64,000 nt of DNA from Ciona savignyi (Eukaryota > Chordata > Ascidiacea > Phlebobranchia > Cionidae), in assembly GCA_000149265.1 (NCBI GenBank), contig CH002029.1, positions 205,855 to 269,854 on the forward strand, in the 5' to 3' direction. The stretch's first letter is position 1. Each line of letters starts with the position of its first letter. Below, one piece after another: positions 23,901-37,200 of the stretch. The position numbers were made by a program, and so were the translations under genes. Under the pieces are notes generated by a model. It had not been told where the DNA came from. It did no database searches and was given only the letters and a program-made list of their open reading frames with translations.

Positions 23901-24731
23901 AAATGGATGTTTGGACGGTAGTTTGAAGTGCAAATCCCGACTTTAATTCACCAATTAGCGCCTACGAGTTTCACAGAGGATTAAATACGATGTAAAATCT
24001 TCTGTTTAGTACTTTTATAATCGCTCACAAAACTACACTCACAACCTTGCCCTTCGTATTTTGCTTCAGTAGAATTGTTCTCCATGCGCGTACCCGTCCC
24101 TTATCTATCCAGCTATGTTTGCAAATCGAGATAATATGATCACATCGCCAATATTTGTCGGTGTGTGGTGCGTGCGGTGTGCAGACTGTATCGTGGCTCT
24201 ATGGTTATCAACAGTACAGCAGCGTGTACCTAACGTCACTTTCGTTGCGGAGAGTTTTCTGCAGGTGATTAATGGCGTAATGAGTTTTGACAGATCTAGA
24301 ACGAAATAGTAGGTTGAATTTCGCTTGAATTTCTAGATTTTTCGAGCACAAAAAATACATTATTGCAATTAAACGGATGCTAGGCAGAGATGCTTACAAT
24401 TATACGGGTCTACAGTCAATGCATTTAACGGTGCTTAATTTAAACGTTTATAAATTTGCAAAGAAAGTACCCTTGTGTAACCGAAAAGCGGCATAACTAT
24501 TTCTAGAAAACTGTAGAAACTGCTTTCATTTTTCAATTCATTTTTTTCTGAATAAAAGGGCGACTGAATTTAAAACTTTAAAGAATTTTGATCTTATATT
24601 ATTACGCACAGCAGGTTGTTGTGTTCTAGAGTCAATTCCCCGTGAATTTAACAAACTTAAGCCACCTGAGCAAATGACCTGCAATTTGTCATTCTCGCCA
24701 TCGCTTTTTACGTTTAATCCCCGTAATGGGC

Positions 24732-24936
24732 AACACTAAAAGGCGGGAAAGAGATAAGGAGGAAAAGAGGAAAATTGCTCACTAAAATTACGAAAACTAA
24801 AATTAACCCTCCCTAAACAATAATCTCGACCCCAGAAATAACCCTAACACCAATCCCAAGTTTAAAAATAACGCCCTAATCTTTATTTTGGTGTGAAGTT
24901 TCCCTCCTTACCTCTTTTCCTCATCTTAGTCCCCCT
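24732..24936. mobile_element. Fold-back element, same family
   Basis: ACTAAAAGGCGGGAAAGAGA ... TTTCCTCATCTTAGT arms. It lies about 400 bp upstream of phosphodiesterase exon 1. Confidence 0.65.
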
Positions 24937-25328
24937 TCCCCACGTAAGGAAAGGGGCTTTAAGGTGCTATTTTAATCTCCACTAGTTTATATTCGCTCTA
25001 ATCAGAAAATATTTCCAAAAATTGCAATGTAGGTCTTAGAATGATACCAATTTAACTCAAACTGGTAACTATTTTTCTCAGAGAACTATCAATTAATTTA
25101 AACTACTATTTTTTTATATAAACTTTATAAATTTCTTATAAAAATTATGAAAATTATCTGTTTTTCTCGACACTTTCTTTCTGTAACAATTACATCGTAT
25201 CCACATCGTCAATCCAGGATTAGCGGACCCGATTTAAGCAAACCAATATTTGTGTTGTTACATATCTGCTTGATATTCTGGTCCATAATACAAACCACGA
25301 CTCGGCAAAGGTGGAAAAGAGGCCAAAA

Positions 25329-25365
25329 ATGGCCACTGAGGCCCAACTTAATCGAGAACTTGTCG
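25329..25365 (+). CDS. PDE exon 1 (start, tentative)
   Basis: A short coding exon: ATG in strong context (AAAATGGCC), 12 codons ([12 protein letters not shown]) plus one base, then donor GTAAGT. Its phase 1 end exactly fits the phase needed by the exon at 27149. The sequence is not conserved enough to recognise, so support is the start context, donor and phase only. Confidence 0.55.
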
Positions 25366-28203
25366 GTAAGTCTACTTGATATATTGTTTATTGTCATTTT
25401 TTATCTATTTTTTTGTGTGGATTGTCAAAAAACCGCAACTTTGCAGTTCTGAAAACTCCAAAAGATTTTGAAAATCGATATTCTATTTGCTTTAACTTTG
25501 TGGGTGTACCTTTTGCTGTCTATTCTGGTCATAAAATTTAGAAATCTAAACAGTTACAAAAAGTTTATTTTATTTTTTGTTTCCACGATAAAAACACGAA
25601 GAAGGACTTTTGATGAAAAATTGAAAAACGGCATAAATGTACTAATTTGGTTTTATCATTTTCTACATATGTTTTAAATCATTAATTAAAATGTTAATTA
25701 AATCATCTTTAAACCAATGCATTGTCCCAATTCTTTACCTACGATCATGCTTAACAAAGGTTCTATGTTTGTGTTTGAAAAGTCTGTTTGCGTTAAGTTT
25801 GTTCTCAGGACATGAGTGGGTAGGAATGTCCATTAAGGTTTGACCAACCTACAGCGCATGTCAGTTCGCCCGTCCCGTCTTTTGTTTGCGTGTTTGTTCA
25901 TTGTACAAACGGGATGATCAGTTGATACTGATAATCCATTATGTTGCCAAAAGACTCCATGAATTTAATGTAGTTGAATAAAAAATGATTAAAAGCGAAC
26001 ACTTTATATATCGGGAAGTAGCTTATTGGAAAATAATTCAAATTCCTATCTCAAAGTTAATGTAACGAACGCGACGTGTTAAGTTTCGAACCCATAATGT
26101 AAGGAATGCAACGTGTAATTTTTTTACTGGGCTATAGGTTTCGAATCCGTAAAGATGTCGTTAATAAAACCTATTTTTTAAGAAGTCGGTAAATGAATCG
26201 GTCGCATTACCCTTTTGTTTTATGCGTACCCAAGCACCCAGATTTGCATACCGCAGCATAATTATTATTATTTTGTTTCCGCGCTAGGTTTCAAACCCGT
26301 GTTGACGTTCGCCATCAATACCATTTTTTTTCAATCTGTATATGTATCGGTCGCGTTAACCATTCGGCCACACCGACCTACAATACCACAGTATAATCCA
26401 TCATTCCTCTCACAGAAGCGTGGTTGGACGACCATGCAGAGTTCGCTTTCGACTACTTCACCCGGAAAGCAACGCAGACCATGGTGAACACCTGGCTCGC
26501 TGACAGGGTTATAAGGATTGCTGGCTCGGATAGAAAGATCTCGAGCATTGAAAGGTCTCCAACGAAACACGGTACGTCACAAATACGTCATAAATACGTC
26601 ACAAATACGTCATTAATAATTCACAAATACGTCACCAACTCTACGATGGTAAACTATACAAATACTAAAACAGTATAACTTCTCAATCGTACACAACGCA
26701 TTGCAATATCTCCGGTAACCCGACGGTGGGACAACGTGTTATAAGACCCTTCAGTTTTTCCTATTCACTATTTAAAACAAGAATATTATATCCAGTGCTT
26801 CTGTTTGTTGCTTATATAGTTGTGCTTGGCAAGTCACCATTGCTCGTTAGAACCCATTATTGGGTTATGCTGAAACTGAAAGAAAGTATCAATCATATAC
26901 AACACACTACAGTAGCTTCTAATGGTGGGCGCAAGGTAATCTGACGATGTAATAACAGCATTTGAGTTTTCCCAATAACTGTATGTGTACTTTTATTCGC
27001 ATCAACCACGCACCACCACAGCGGTTAAATATAATACGATAAAAAAAATTCTGCAAGTTACCGCCCCTTCAAGTTGTATAAAACAATAATTTCTTACACT
27101 ACACTTCTCTTTGGTCGATTATTTTGTTTAAAACTCGCCGCGTCGCAGACAACGATCCGACCATCCGACCTCCGAGCACTTCCGGCGACTCCACGGGAAG
27201 AAAAACTCCGATCCGGAAGATCAGTCACGAGGAGATCAAACCGGGTCATCTTCCACTTAAACCCATGGTCTTGACGGACGAAATGGGATCCCCATCGTTC
27301 TACACCCCGGACAGCACAACCTCCCCTTCTCTGACGCGACGAATGAATAATCAGGTGGATGAGCTACCTTTGGATTTGTAGTAAAAGTATTGGAAGTTGT
27401 CACAAGTTGGCAGTTGTCGTAACATTAAAGCAGAATGTTTTGGAACCATTCACGGGGATAAACATAAATATCCTATCCTATTTCAATATAAAAATCAGTC
27501 TTGGTGACGAGACCACTTAGGTTTCAAATCCTAGCCCGGTTATAAACGTGCATATTTGATACTGAAATTTTTAGGCAGCCCGTAAGAATTTGTTAAGTCC
27601 GTGCAACAGTTGTTAGAAACTTTCCTTTGACCATTATTGTATCAATAACTTCCACGATGGGCAGTTAATTACGAAATAGTAGAATCTAAAATAATTTTCC
27701 ATTGAAATCTAATTCAAATCTTGGTTCTGCAATGTACACCTCTAGATTGAATCTGTCTCATTCTGTCTGTTTCATTATTTCTAGTTATGGAAAATACCAG
27801 CATAATTTTTTAATTTCTGTATTAAATGTGTATAGTCATTTTTCCCAATTTTGAGGTTTCTGTTGTAATAAATTCAGCAAAAAAACGCAAATAAAAAAAC
27901 GAAAAAAATGAAACAAAACAACAATATTAATAAACATATTTAGTTTTTTTTCCCAAGACATTCTTTATTTCAGACGTATTAACTTTAACAAAAAATGACG
28001 TTAGCAATAAAATGACGGCACAATATATAAGACAATTTAATTTCATTGTAAAATCCCGTTTTTATTTCTTAGATACTATTTGCCTTTAAAATTGGATTGA
28101 AAACTTTAACAAAAGGTCAAAACTATTAAACATTTTGGGTTTTTTTCCCGAGAGATTCTTTATACCAGACGTTATAAAACTTTAGCAGTAAAATGACCGC
28201 AAA

Positions 28204-28276
<73 letters not shown>

Positions 28277-31200
28277 TATATATACAATAACAATTCAATT
28301 ATATATATACAATAACAATTCAATTTTGTTTTTAACAACATGTTTGTCTGGCAGAACCGACCGACCAATAAACTCATGAAAACCATGAAAACTCGAAGAA
28401 TCTCTCACTACCACCAATCCCACAAGTTTGAAGCTGATACCGATCACGACGTGAATGTAGAAGACGCCCCCGTGATAGATGAGCGTGATATGATCATGGA
28501 CCTCGTGATTGACATCGCCAGTGATTTGGACGTGACGTCAGTCAGTCACAGGATTTTGCAGGTTGGTAATTTGCATGAGAACAGTTTTGTGGCATAATTG
28601 GTTCAGATTCAAAACAGAATGTGTGGGCGAATGGTTAGGGCGACCCATTCATATACTTCTCCCTATATAGAAACTATCTTATTGACAAGCTCATCATAGG
28701 TTCGAAACTTAGCCCGGTAAAGATGTCGAGCACGAAGCTATAAAACGTCGATAACTAATTACAAAAGCACGCAACAGCCCAGTATAAAGTCGATTACCAA
28801 ATGTAAAACACGCGTGGCAATTTATTCGATTAGTTTGCCGTCCAATATTAAGTAAATGTAGTGGGATATTTTATGGTTATCACCCAAACTACATTCTTAT
28901 AATATTCTAGGGTCCTGATTAAGAGGCATCTCAATACTTAATTCGTTACTAGGTTCGTTTTTGGTTGCATTATGAGTATAAGTGGTCTGCCGTTTTATAG
29001 ATCTATACCAATCTTGGTTTATAACAAATATCTCTAAACCTTTACCACAGGATAGGATAATTATGTTTTAAACCGTGAATGGGAAAACCAAGGGGGTTAA
29101 CACACGGGCAATCGTCAGATCACCTCGCGCCCACCGTCGGGTTACCGGAGCTATTGCAGTATGTTGTGTATGATTGATTGATAGCTCAGTATTTGTAGCG
29201 TCTGCTGTGCCACTCGTTTTTGTTTAATTTACAGTGCCTAGCTTCGAAGCCATGATCATTGGATTTAGTTTGTTATCAGTAAAACGGTTAGTTTAGGTTG
29301 ATACCACAGTCTTTTATTATATAAGTGGTGAAATGCAAAGTTTGTTCCATTGCAAAGTAAACATGCGTGTTTGCTCCTTATTCAGCCCAAATATTTGAGC
29401 ATCGCAATGCCGCATTAGAAAATGCAACTTGAAGTAGAAACAATGCAAGATAATGCTCTTTTTAGAGGCGTTTTTTATTGGAATTGGACAATTTCTAACT
29501 TGACCACCGATTTATTTATTGATTTCAATATAAAAAACGGTTATTGTAACCCAGGCCCATTGCTTCATGGGTTCGAAATTTAGTCCGGTAAAAAAACAAT
29601 TTTATACTGGTTAAATAACTTTAATTACTTTGCATAACATCCGGCCAACTTCCATTTACTTTTTGCCTAAATAGGTGTGCTTTACCAACGTAGTAAATGT
29701 GAAGCGTAATGTTGTAGATTAACAGGCAGTTTTGCCATCTGCGTTTAATTTTCGTGGCCATGTTTTCCGCCTTCGCCGAAAACTACCACCTGCACTTTAA
29801 ATTGGGTGGCCACGTTTAATTTTAGTCAATCCTACCCTCGGTATCTCTGACGTAGGGGCCGTGAACAGCCGAGCCTTGTAAAATGCCAGCAACTCGATAC
29901 GAAAACGAGCAGTTACCAGTTGTCAGCTGTGCGCGAAAGCCTGGATTACAGTGTTATAAGTGCCGCTCTATATAAAACCCGACACTTTCATTCTACTGGG
30001 GTGATATACAATACCGCGTGTGACGTCATAAGGATGGTGAAGATATCGTTCATAATTATCGTCGTAACTACGAATTTGTTCTTATCTCGTTCTGACGTGG
30101 TGAGCTGTTTAAAACGAGGAAAGAAGGGAAACTGCAAATGATATGAAACTAATCGTCCGTAGTACGTTCGTGTGGCCGAACGGTTAACGCGACCGAAACA
30201 AATACCGATTTGTGTACAAAAACTGTCTTAGCAACTAGCTTATCATTAGTTCGAAATTTAGCCTACAAAAAAACTCCTGTTAAACGCATGACGCCCGTTT
30301 TCACCGTGATTTGGCAAATTCAATGTGCGAACGGTTATAGGGCGTCTCGAATACGTTTTAAAGACGCACTTATTCATGAACCCTCGAATCAGGGTTCGAA
30401 ACACGGCCCTTTAAAAACACCAAACAACAAATTTATATTTCAATACATTTATATTGAATTGCGTCTTTGCAACATAGACAGCATTGGTTAAATTGGTAGC
30501 CGTATTTGGTACACACTTCCCTAACTGTTAATAGCCAAAAAAGTAACTTAACTTTAAGCTGAGTAATAAAACAAAGTCAATGTCACACTATGTTCATAAT
30601 AATACGGTGTGAAAACCACTGTAGTCCATTATCTTGCTTTATTCGAGCATTATGTTTGCATAGAGTTATGTACAAACCCTTATATTCGAACGCAACTTAA
30701 CTTTGTATATTCTAGAACGTGAGTATTCTAGTTGATGCCGATCGTTGTTCGTTGTTCTTGATGCGTGAAAGAGACGGCGAGAAGTTTCTTGTCAGTCGAC
30801 TTTTCAACGTCAGCAAGGTAATTTAGGGGATCATTAGTACACTAGTTTTGATTACATTGACATTTTTGTAAGTTTTCATTCGATTTGTTTTGAGTGTTTT
30901 ATACAATACCCTTTATACGGTTTTATCTGATCACAGTTTAATACAATATTTTTCATTCTGTCTGTATAAAATATTTTTTCGCGGTTTCATACGTATGTAT
31001 ACAACAATTTTTCGTGGATTCTAGTATTCTGTCCGATCGATTAGTCAGATGGTTTAGTGCGACGCCTTTCAACCGAAATGTTAAAAGTTCGAAACTGGTC
31101 GCTAGCTGGTCAATTGTGACCTTGTGCAAGGCACTTAATATACATTGCCCAAGCCCAGCGGATTAATGTTTTTTTTCTTCTAAATTGAAGGAACGTATGA

Positions 31201-34200
31201 AATATATATACAACACACTGCAATAGCTCAGGTAACCTGACGGGTGGGCGCGAGGTGATCTGACGATTGCCCGTGTGTTAACCCCTTGGTTTTCCTATTC
31301 ACGGGGATAAACATAAATATCCTATCCTATGTACTGCATCTGCTAAACGGACGGCATTTAAAGAGCAAATGGAATGAGGGAAAATACGTTTAAACTTTTG
31401 ATCCAGTAGTAAACCCTGCCCTATCGCTGTAACTTTTAAACCACTTCCTAAAACGTGACGCTTAAACGAATGGTACGAGAAACATAATTTAATCTACAGT
31501 TAATTAGGTCGACTATAATTGAGTTAAATTGGCTTAGGGATTTAGCGATTGAATTGCTATGCAGTGCATGTAGACTTGGATTTTCCTTTATTCTTTGGTT
31601 TGGATTCATGCACAAGCTTTCACATACGCTTAATTATATTATTCTGGATAGAAAGCGAAGGCATAAGTTTGATGAAATAAACAACAAATGGGCCTAACCA
31701 AATACGGGTTACTTGTTGGCATGTTCTTTTAGTTTTGAATATAAGCGTAATGCATAGGGTTTTATGTAGTCAATGAACAAAAACTAAAGCCAAAAAAACG
31801 TAAAGCCGCAGAATAATATTTGTTCCTAGAAAATTTCGCCCTAAAACATCATATTTTTTCTTTCTTTTTTCTTTACATAGCATAGCGCAATGAAGTCTTT
31901 CTTTGGTTACTGTCTGCATTTCACCCTAACGCTTATCAAATACCAATTCGGCTCTAAATGTTACAAGTAACCTTCGTTATCCAGGAATCCACACTTGAAG
32001 ATAACGTTGTTGTCAAGGACGAAATCAAAATGAAACTTGGACAAGGAATTGCGGGAATGGTGGCACTAACCGGCACAACACTCAACATACCAGATGCTTA
32101 TAAGGTAGCGATAATATTGTTGACATTTTGATGAGATTTGATTGACAGGCGATCCCTGACCTGAATAGTGGGAGATAACGCTTTGCTAGCATACCGACGA
32201 ACGCAGCATTGCAATTTTCGCCTATCCTAAATGTCGGAAATATTTGATTCCATTATTAACACAAACCCACATTAGCTTCTATAATGTATATTTAACTGGT
32301 TGAAGTAACTTATGATACGTCGTGTTTTGTGTTTTTTTGTGTGTGTGCGCGCGCATTATAATATAATATTACACACATATACATATATATAAGGTGAAAG
32401 ATAAACAACCTTATTTTAAACATATCTTTCGATTATATTATGGATTAGTTTGTTTATTACGTTCAATAATGTCGATTAAAGAGCAGTCACGTGGTTGGCT
32501 GATCCCAGCCCTAATTTATGACGTATTTTAAACACGTTCCAACCCAAAATTTAACATCAAGTTTTACCTGACTATTATTCTTAGTTTACTCATAAAATTG
32601 GCTTTTTCCAAATGAACAACAAAATATTTCCTATCGTTTATGTAATTGTGCGGTGGGACAAAAGTTAATAAAACAATATTAAAAATAAAACTTGAATTCG
32701 GTGAAATCCATTTCAAATTTCGTCAAAGGCCTGGATCAAATGTCACAATTGTAGTTTATGACGTTGTACCTTATGACGTTACCTTAAGTTCTCTCAATGT
32801 TTGCCATACAAGCTTCTGAGTTCTTAAACATTTACACGTACCGAGTAAACGGTCTTACTTGCGTTGCAGGATCACCGCTTCAACCAGAGTGTGGATAAGA
32901 AAACGGGCTACCGAACGCGCAGTATCCTTTGCATGCCGATACGAGATGGTGATAAAAGGGTAACTGAACCTTTTTCTGCTGGAAAATATCTTCTGTGCAT
33001 ACACATCATGCTCACAGTCGAGTTTTTGGCTATTTACACCCATGTTACAGACGGACGTAATTTTGAAACTGTGTCTTGTGACTTTGTTTGTTTTTGCTTA
33101 AGTTTGTGTCTTTTGTTTACTTAGTTAGCCGTGTATACCGTCTTGTCGAGACCCACGCACTAAATTACAATGAAGTACTGTCAGCTTGACTTATAAAGCC
33201 GTATTTTCGGAAATCCCTGATTGTGGCTCAGAAAAAAAGAGTTTAACATTCGTTCCACCATCATTTAGATCGTAGGAGTCGCCCAGGTGATCAATAAAAC
33301 AGAAGGCGCCTTCACCAGCAAAGATGAGAAGATATTTGCGTCCTATCTCGGCTTTTGTGGTGTTGCCATTCACAACGCGCAGATATTCGAAAAGGTTCAA
33401 CTCGAGAACCGAAGAAATGAGGTGGGAAACACTAATTTATTGATCACCACGCTAGCGGTAAATTGACAACGGCCCTTAATAACACGGCTGGAGGTTTAAT
33501 TAAATTTCTAATGAGCTTCGGCCAATTAAGTCTGGCGATGTACCTTCTTGTGTTCTCGGCTGTTAAGGGCTGTAAATTCTAAAACTGATTCTCAAACTTT
33601 TTTTCTCTCAAACCATTCTAAGGTTTTGTGCAGTGTTCGCGTACCACCTAAGTTATTATAAACTATACATCATTAGATGAGAAAAATGAGCATGTAGCTT
33701 TTTTTTTAACAAAGTATACTAGAGTTAGTGGCGTACTGATTGAATAGGATAGAATAGAATTTTCATATATTTTTCATGTTTATCCCAGTAAATGGGAATG
33801 ATAGACATGTTTATTCAATGTCTGGTGCCTTGCCCAAGGACACAACCGACTAGCTAGCGACCAGTTTCGCAATCCATCTGCCACCGGTAGTTTGGAAACC
33901 ACTGGGGTAACACTAAAAGGAGGGAAAGCGGGAAGAAGGGAAACTGCTCACTTAAACTATGGAATTTAATTTTAAACCGTTCCCTAAACACTAATCTCAA
34001 CCCCAGAACTTACCCTAACTCCAACCTGTAGTTTAAAACTAACTCTAATGTCATTTTCTTTATTTTAGTGTGCAGTTTCCCGCCTTCCCTCCTTTCCGCT
34101 TTCCCTCCTTTTAGTTTTCCCCAATCAATGTTCTAACCATTCAAGTCTTGTGTTTGCATTTAGATTCTGCTTGATCTTGCCCGAGTTCTGTTTGAAGAAC

Positions 34201-37200
34201 AAAGTTCATTAAGCACCGTTATGGACACTATCCTCACACATACCGTGTCCCTACTATCCTGCGAGCGTGCTTCCGTATTGCTGGCTAACCCGTCGCAGCC
34301 TGAAAGTGAGTGAATATAAGAGTATTATTTCTTCCACACGCTCACAAGTGAATCATTGCAGAATAAACATTACTAAGGAAAGCTGGTTACATATTACAAG
34401 ACCACCGGACATAACGACTACATTATATTGAGTGTTTTACATAATTATAATGTATAAGTAATGGGGAAATGCAGATGTGTCGTGCGCACTGTGACAGCAG
34501 TGTGTTGTATATGATTGAGGCAATTCTCATCTTAGTGTAGAATTAAGTGATCCAATGGTTTCTTACGCTAATTGTCTTTTAAAAGATAACTATCTATCAA
34601 AGAACACAAATTTGCTACTTACCGGTTTTAATGTATTAACCTTTTGGTTGTCGGCCCGACGCTCTAACCCAGGGCTTCCCGACTTGAGGGTCGCAAAACC
34701 CTGCAGGGAGTCGCGCAGTGGATTCGGGGTGGCAAAGACAACATCAATTTCACACAAGCTAATATATCTATTTTATATATTTCGATCTGTTAAAGATTTT
34801 AACGTAAAGAAGTGTAGCAAAAAAATTTAAGAAATTGAAAGGAGTCGCGAGTTTTAAAGCTTGCGAAGTCCTGCTCTAACCGACTGAAAGCTACCCGCCA
34901 GATATAAACCTACATAACAACACGAATCAACAGATGTATTCGAGCACACGTTTGAACACGTGGACGAATCTACCATCACTTCCAATTTAAACTTCGACAA
35001 GAACTCCCCACAACGTAACAAGGTTCCATTAAACATCGCCATCACCTCATATGTGCGCCAGACTGGCCAGGTAAGTGAACACCTCTGGTAGGATAGGATA
35101 TTCATCTTTATCCCCATGAATAGGAAAATCAAGGGGGTTAACACACGGGCAATCGTCAGATCACCTCGCGGACATCGTCGGGTTACCGGAGCTATTGCAG
35201 TGTGTTGTATATGATAGACACGTTCCTTCAATTTGGTAGAACCCATCAATCCGCTGGGTACAGGCAATGTCCGTAAAGTGCCTTGCCCAAGGACACAACC
35301 GACTAGCTAGCACCCAGTTTCGCACCTGCAACCTTTCAATTGAAAGGCGACGCACTTAACCGTTAGACCAACCGGCCGGACAAGTGCGGCTGAATGGTTA
35401 ACGCGGTCGATACCGACAATGCAAAACGGTCTTAGGAACGAGGCCATCATGGGTTCGAACCTTTGATCGGTAAAAAAGTGGAAACTTCTTTAAAGTATAA
35501 GAATACGTATTATCCTCTGGGTTGGAAGATCTCAATCAGATCTAAAACGAACACCCATAACCAGATTTGTATACTTTTATCTTGAGATGTTTAAAATTGT
35601 TACATTTTTTTCGGTTACGAAAACATTTTACTATAGTTTTGTGTTTTTATTGCTATGGTCGGGAATCGAATCCGTCACCGCCAGTTCCTTGTACAACAGT
35701 GTTATCGGTTAGCACATCTGATAGCCCGCCCATATTAATATGTGATTTCTATTGTTTTCAGATCGTCAACATTGAAAACGCCTCAAGCGACCAGCGCTTT
35801 GAATTCCTGGTAAGCCTGTTATAAAACCCCATAAATACCGATTTTTACCATAGTGTGCGCATTAAGGCAGGGCCACGAGGCACTTTAGCATTTAAAAATT
35901 AAAACAAATGTTTTTTTCCCCTAGGAAGATACGGAGTTGGGATTCACCACGAGGTCACTGCTTTGCATTCCGATTTGGGACAGTTTTCGGCAAGTTATCG
36001 GTAAGTTTTGTCCGACCGGTTAGCCCGGTTGTTTAGTGCAACGACTTTCAACCGAAAGGGTTAAGATTCGAAACTGTTCGCTAGCTATTTGGTTATATCC
36101 TTGGGCAAGGCACTTGACGTACATTGCTTGAACCCAGCGGATTAATGGGTTTACCAAATTGAAGGAATCTCTTAGTTATACAATACACTGCATAAGCTCC
36201 CTAGACCTAACGGTGGGCGCGAGATGATCTGACGATTGTCCGTGTTGCATCATTTGTCTATAAAATACATGCAAAAAATATCAAATTCACATTTTTTTTA
36301 AATCAAGCTCAGTTTCGAACCCATTAGGTTTCGTCAGTAGGCACGTTTTAATTTTACTGCAAATGTATCGTCCTCGCTAACCAATCGGCCACATCACCGT
36401 ACCAAAATTTTGACAGTAAAAAAAAACAAGACACAAATGCAAAGTAATCTGCACCACAAAGCGGAAAAGAAAGATCTGCATGTTGTAGATGGGCCGGCTT
36501 AGATTGGATTAGATGCCGCGGTTTAAAATAACGCAGTCACGCGTATCATGGCGTATGTGATATATCTCCTGTCGACTGCCCACCGACCGTGATAAACGCG
36601 AGTATCTATCTCAACCCTACACGTGTATATATGGGCATGACTTTGCAGGCTGGGACAGCTGGCGCATCAATTACAGGGTTTGGTGGGAGGTAACGAGATA
36701 GCTGTTTGCGTGAATGGAGTAGGATTGGAGGTTTAAATAGATGCGTTGCCAACCTAGCTCCCGTCCGGATGAATAGCTTGGTTTAATGCGTCGCGTATTA
36801 CGGGTTTTAGCATCGAAACTGGTCACTAGTCCTTTGTGTCTTTTAGCAAGGAACTTAGATGATCTCGCTTCGACCAAGTGGATTAACGGAATCCACTTAA
36901 ATTTAAGACGTGTCTTAATCATATACACCGAATACAATAGCTCCGATAACCCGATGTTGGGGCGGGTACATACAATAACGCTCCTGTACGTAGACCCAAG
37001 ATTATCTTCGATTGCCCGTGTGCTAACCGTCTTGCGTTTTCCATTAACGAAGATAACGATAGTTATCCCATAGTTCTATATTGATGGCATTATAGTTAAA
37101 CCATCCCTGAGTATGTGATAACCTTTCCCTCAATATCGTCTAATGCTATTTTCACTTCGACAGGTGTAATCCAGCTCATTAACAAGCACCATCGAGTCGG

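Larger units (their letters stand above)
14510..25328. other. Intergenic region between the head-to-head PKG and PDE genes
   Basis: Holds three fold-back elements, a TTAA MITE, a hairpin and SINE fragments. Blocks at 16850-17160 and 20380-20600 are GC-richer and share GTTCCGCC-type words. No coding exon is supported. Confidence 0.5.

Noticed and set aside
35161-35355. ORFs in SINE family B (also at 475, 12808, 34854, 40353, 47752, 60129)
   Set aside because: The same peptide ([13 protein letters not shown] or its antisense) recurs because the SINE recurs. Not genes.
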